DNA from: SCGC-AG-212-J23 sp035649175
GTDB taxonomy: Bacteria > Pseudomonadota > Gammaproteobacteria > Burkholderiales > SG8-39
DNA length: 8,780 nucleotides
Reading direction: 5' to 3'
NCBI GenBank assembly: GCA_035649175.1
Contig: DASRKB010000039.1
Location: 1-8,780 of the forward strand
Shown here: one piece after another, positions 6,873 through 8,780 of the stretch
How the letters are laid out: each line of letters opens with the position of its first letter
Position numbering within the stretch: the stretch's first letter is position 1
Program-made: the position numbers and the translations under genes
Notes under the pieces: generated by a model
Told to the model about the DNA's origin: nothing
What the model saw: only the letters and a program-made list of their open reading frames with translations
The model's database searches: none

Positions 6873-7649
6873 ATGGATCTTGGAATTCGCGGCAAGACCG
6901 CGCTCGTGTGCGCGGCGTCGAAAGGACTCGGCAAGGGCTGCGCCATGGCGCTCGCGCGGGAAGGCGTGAACCTCGTCATTACCGCACGCGGCGCCGAGGC
7001 GCTTCAGGCGACGGCGAACGAGCTGAAGAAGTTCGGTGTCGAGGTGAAGGCCGTCGCGGGGGACATCACCACGCCGGCCGGGCAGGAAGCCGCCCTGCAG
7101 GCCTGCCCTGCCCCCGACATCCTCGTGAACAACGCGGGTGGCCCGCCCCCCGGGGACTTCCGGTCCTGGGCGCGTGAGGACTGGGTGAAGGCCCTCGAGG
7201 CGAACATGATCACGCCGATCCTGCTGATCCGGGCTGTGGTGGACGGCATGATCGCGCGCAAGTTCGGGCGCATCGTCAACATTACTTCCGGCGCCGTGAA
7301 GATGCCGATCGCCGAGCTCGGGCTCTCCAACGGGGCGCGTACCGGCCTGACCGGCTTCGTCGCCGGCCTCGCGCGCGCCACCGTGCAGCACAACGTCACC
7401 ATCAACAACCTGCTGCCGGGGCCTTTCGACACCGCCCGCCTGCGCTCGAGCTTCGAGTTCAACGCGAAGAAGCTCGGCAAGACTGCCACCGAGATCGCGA
7501 AGGCGCGCGCCGAGGGGAACCCGGCGAAGCGCTTCGGCACCATCGAGGAGTTCGGCGACGCCTGCGCCTACCTCTGCAGCGCGCAGGCCGGGTACATCAC
7601 GGGGCAAAACCTGCTCCTCGACGGCGGCGCTTTCCCCGGTACGTTGTAA
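6873..7649 (+). CDS. SDR-fold protein with substituted catalytic Tyr/Lys
   Basis: The 258-residue product has a Rossmann fold of the short-chain dehydrogenase/reductase type. The cofactor loop reads C-A-A-S-K-G-L-G (13-20), keeping the last two glycines but not the usual T-G start. N-N-A-G is present (86-89), Asn111 fits the structural Asn, and Ser139 fits the catalytic Ser in N-I-T-S-G. At the spacing where Tyr and Lys of Y-x-x-x-K are expected (Ser+13 and +17) the protein has Ser152 and Arg156 (L-S-N-G-A-R). The end Y-I-T-G-Q-N-L-L-L-D-G-G is typical. I recall similar S-N-G-A-R sequences in other proteobacterial SDR entries, so this is probably a real subfamily rather than a mutation. Substrate is unknown, and normal carbonyl/alcohol redox chemistry is doubtful. 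ATG at 6873 follows AGGAG nine bases upstream, five bases after yjgR; the two are likely co-transcribed. Confidence 0.9.
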   Translation: MDLGIRGKTALVCAASKGLGKGCAMALAREGVNLVITARGAEALQATANELKKFGVEVKAVAGDITTPAGQEAALQACPAPDILVNNAGGPPPGDFRSWAREDWVKALEANMITPILLIRAVVDGMIARKFGRIVNITSGAVKMPIAELGLSNGARTGLTGFVAGLARATVQHNVTINNLLPGPFDTARLRSSFEFNAKKLGKTATEIAKARAEGNPAKRFGTIEEFGDACAYLCSAQAGYITGQNLLLDGGAFPGTL

Positions 7650-7661
7650 GGGGCAAAGACA

Positions 7662-7691
7662 TTGACAAGGGCCGCGCGAAGTCCTTAGATT
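7662..7691 (+). promoter_or_regulatory. Sigma70-type promoter for the ABC binding-protein gene
   Basis: A perfect TTGACA (7662-7667) is followed at 18 bases by TAGATT (7686-7691, four of six including the second A and last T) or at 17 bases by TTAGAT. Transcription would begin near 7698, leaving a leader of about 50 bases. It lies just after the SDR stop, so the binding-protein gene probably has its own control. A GC-rich leader with CGCGCG repeats (about 7703-7726) could fold. Confidence 0.55.
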
Positions 7692-7736
7692 GCCGACGCA
7701 TCCCGCGCGACTTCCCGCCGCGCGCGCCAACCCTGG

Positions 7737-7742
7737 AGGAGG
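7737..7742 (+). promoter_or_regulatory. Strong ribosome binding site
   Basis: AGGAGG, complementary to the 16S rRNA tail, sits six bases before the ATG at 7749 inside a longer purine run. It is the strongest such site in the window and fixes the start of the binding-protein gene, in keeping with the high expression usual for periplasmic binding proteins. Confidence 0.8.
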
Positions 7743-7748
7743 GGACGC

Positions 7749-8780
7749 ATGAGACGCAGATCCATCTTCTCGCTCGCCGCTGCCGTGGCGTTCGCGAGCG
7801 TGTGGCCGGTCGCTACCGCATCGGCGCAGCAAACCATCAAGATCGGCGCGGTGGCGCCGAAGACAGGGCCCTTGGCTGCCGGCGCAGCGATTACCCATTG
7901 GCCCAACATTCAGCTCTGGGCACATCAAGTCAACGAGCGCGGCGGCTTGAGGATGAAGGACGGGTCCCGCCGCAAGGTCGAGATCATCGAGTACGATGAC
8001 CGCACCAATCCGGGCGAGACGATCAAGGCGGTCGAGCGGCTCGCCACGCAGGACAAGGTCGACTTCATCATCGCGCCGTACAGCACGGGGCTCAACGTCG
8101 CCGCGGCGCCGGCATTCGCCAAGCTCGGCTACCCGCAAATCACCGCCACGTCGATCACCGACAAGATCCCCGAGCTGACGCAGCGATACCCGAGCATCTT
8201 CTTCGCGCTTGGCGCGACCACCACGCTCGCCGGCTCGGTCGCCGACGTCCTCGCGAAGATGCGCAGCGAAGGAAAGATCGGCAACCGGGTCGCAATGGTC
8301 AACGTGGCCGATGCGTTCGGCATCGAGCTGGCGGAGGTTTCGCGGCCCATCTTCAGGAAGGCGGGCTTCGAGATCGTCTTCGACCGCTCGTATCCGCTGG
8401 GCACGCAGGATCTGTCGCCCATCGTGAAGGGCGCCAAGGCCTCGAATCCGGACGCGTTCGTCGCCTGGTCCTATCCCCCGGACACCTTCGCGCTGACCGA
8501 GCAGGCGAAAATCGAAGGCCTCAACGTCAAGGCGTTCTACACCGCGGTGGCGACTGCGTTCCCCGGGTACGGTGCCAAGTTCGGCAAGTCGATCGAGGGC
8601 CACCTCGGCGCCGGCGGCGTCGACACCGAGAGCCCCCAGATCAAGGCCTATTTCGCCGCGCACTCGAAGGTCACGGGAAAGCCCGCCGACTATTGGGCGA
8701 GCGCAGTCACCTATGCCTCGCTACAGGTCCTCGAGCAATCGATCGAGGCGGTAGGCGTGGATCGCAAGGCGGTGATCGAT
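7749..8780 (+). CDS. ABC transporter periplasmic substrate-binding protein, branched-chain amino-acid (HAAT) type, partial
   Basis: The frame is open for 344 codons from ATG 7749 to the window end without a stop, so the carboxy terminus is missing (perhaps 50-70 residues, judging by the family). It begins with a Sec signal peptide (M-R-R-R-S-I-F then a hydrophobic stretch) with cleavage probably at A-S-A before Q-Q-T-I-K-I-G (residue 27 onward); there is no lipobox Cys. The mature part is a type I periplasmic binding fold: I-K-I-G-A-V-A-P-K-T-G-P-L-A, V-N-E-R-G-G, V-E-I-I-E-Y-D-D-R-T-N-P, D-F-I-I-A-P-Y-S-T-G, and the later V-A-M-V-N-V-A-D-A-F-G and P-D-A-F-V-A-W-S-Y. These are hallmarks of LivJ-like proteins delivering amino acids, amides, urea or aromatic acids to a two-permease, two-ATPase importer. 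The ligand cannot be read from sequence, and the permease genes would lie beyond the window. It has its own promoter and a strong ribosome binding site. Confidence 0.92.
   Translation, partial: MRRRSIFSLAAAVAFASVWPVATASAQQTIKIGAVAPKTGPLAAGAAITHWPNIQLWAHQVNERGGLRMKDGSRRKVEIIEYDDRTNPGETIKAVERLATQDKVDFIIAPYSTGLNVAAAPAFAKLGYPQITATSITDKIPELTQRYPSIFFALGATTTLAGSVADVLAKMRSEGKIGNRVAMVNVADAFGIELAEVSRPIFRKAGFEIVFDRSYPLGTQDLSPIVKGAKASNPDAFVAWSYPPDTFALTEQAKIEGLNVKAFYTAVATAFPGYGAKFGKSIEGHLGAGGVDTESPQIKAYFAAHSKVTGKPADYWASAVTYASLQVLEQSIEAVGVDRKAVID

Noticed and set aside
5443..7649. HerA-like ATPase considered as part of a phage-defence module
   Set aside because: DUF853 is a widespread chromosomal family; no nuclease, sirtuin-type effector or other defence gene is beside it, and the next gene is an SDR.
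7703..7726. CGCGCG-rich inverted repeat considered as a terminator after the SDR gene
   Set aside because: There is no T run after it, and it lies downstream of the promoter for the next gene, so it is more likely just a GC-rich leader.
6870..8663. Minus-strand open frame (597 codons) opposite the SDR and binding-protein genes
   Set aside because: Spans two unrelated genes and their promoter, with shadow-like composition; no domain seen.

Overview
The window is GC-rich chromosomal DNA, roughly 65-70 % G+C by eye, dense with genes and strongly biased to G/C at third codon positions. It most likely comes from a betaproteobacterium or close relative. This rests on the TolA amino-terminal style (membrane helix, then a V-E-L-W motif and Pro/Lys/Glu repeats), the gene order yebC-ruvC-ruvA-ruvB-ybgC-tolQ-tolR-tolA, and a neighbouring amino-acid-type ABC binding protein. 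The taxonomic call is inference.

Minus strand, 5424 down to 45: one long probable operon. It reads yebC (translation factor), ruvC and ruvA (Holliday junction resolvase and junction-binding subunit), an outer-membrane beta-barrel gene not usually found here, ruvB (branch-migration motor), ybgC (acyl-CoA thioesterase), tolQ, tolR and the start of tolA (cell-envelope Tol-Pal system). Five junctions are 4-base NTGA overlaps, using in turn CTG, GTG, TTG, ATG and ATG as the start. The ruvC start appears to be a rare CTG, supported by exact register of all four catalytic acids. The last gene, tolA, stops after 123 codons with no periplasmic helix or carboxy-terminal domain, and the outermost ~66 bases have lower G+C.

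Plus strand, 5443 to the end: a divergent set starting only 18 bases from yebC. It holds a HerA/FtsK-like ATPase of the DUF853 (YjgR) family, an SDR-fold protein lacking the usual catalytic Tyr and Lys (translationally linked, 5-base gap), and, behind its own promoter and a strong ribosome binding site, an ABC-transporter periplasmic binding protein that runs off the window. The 18-base yebC/yjgR gap contains a perfect TATAAT placed so that the yjgR transcript would be leaderless.

Most of the window is conserved housekeeping sequence. I see no phage, IS element, CRISPR array, RNA gene or defence system. The points worth a second look are the NTGA start-codon series with the CTG ruvC start, the omp gene inside ruvAB, the shortened tolA, the leaderless divergent promoter, and the SDR with a substituted active site.
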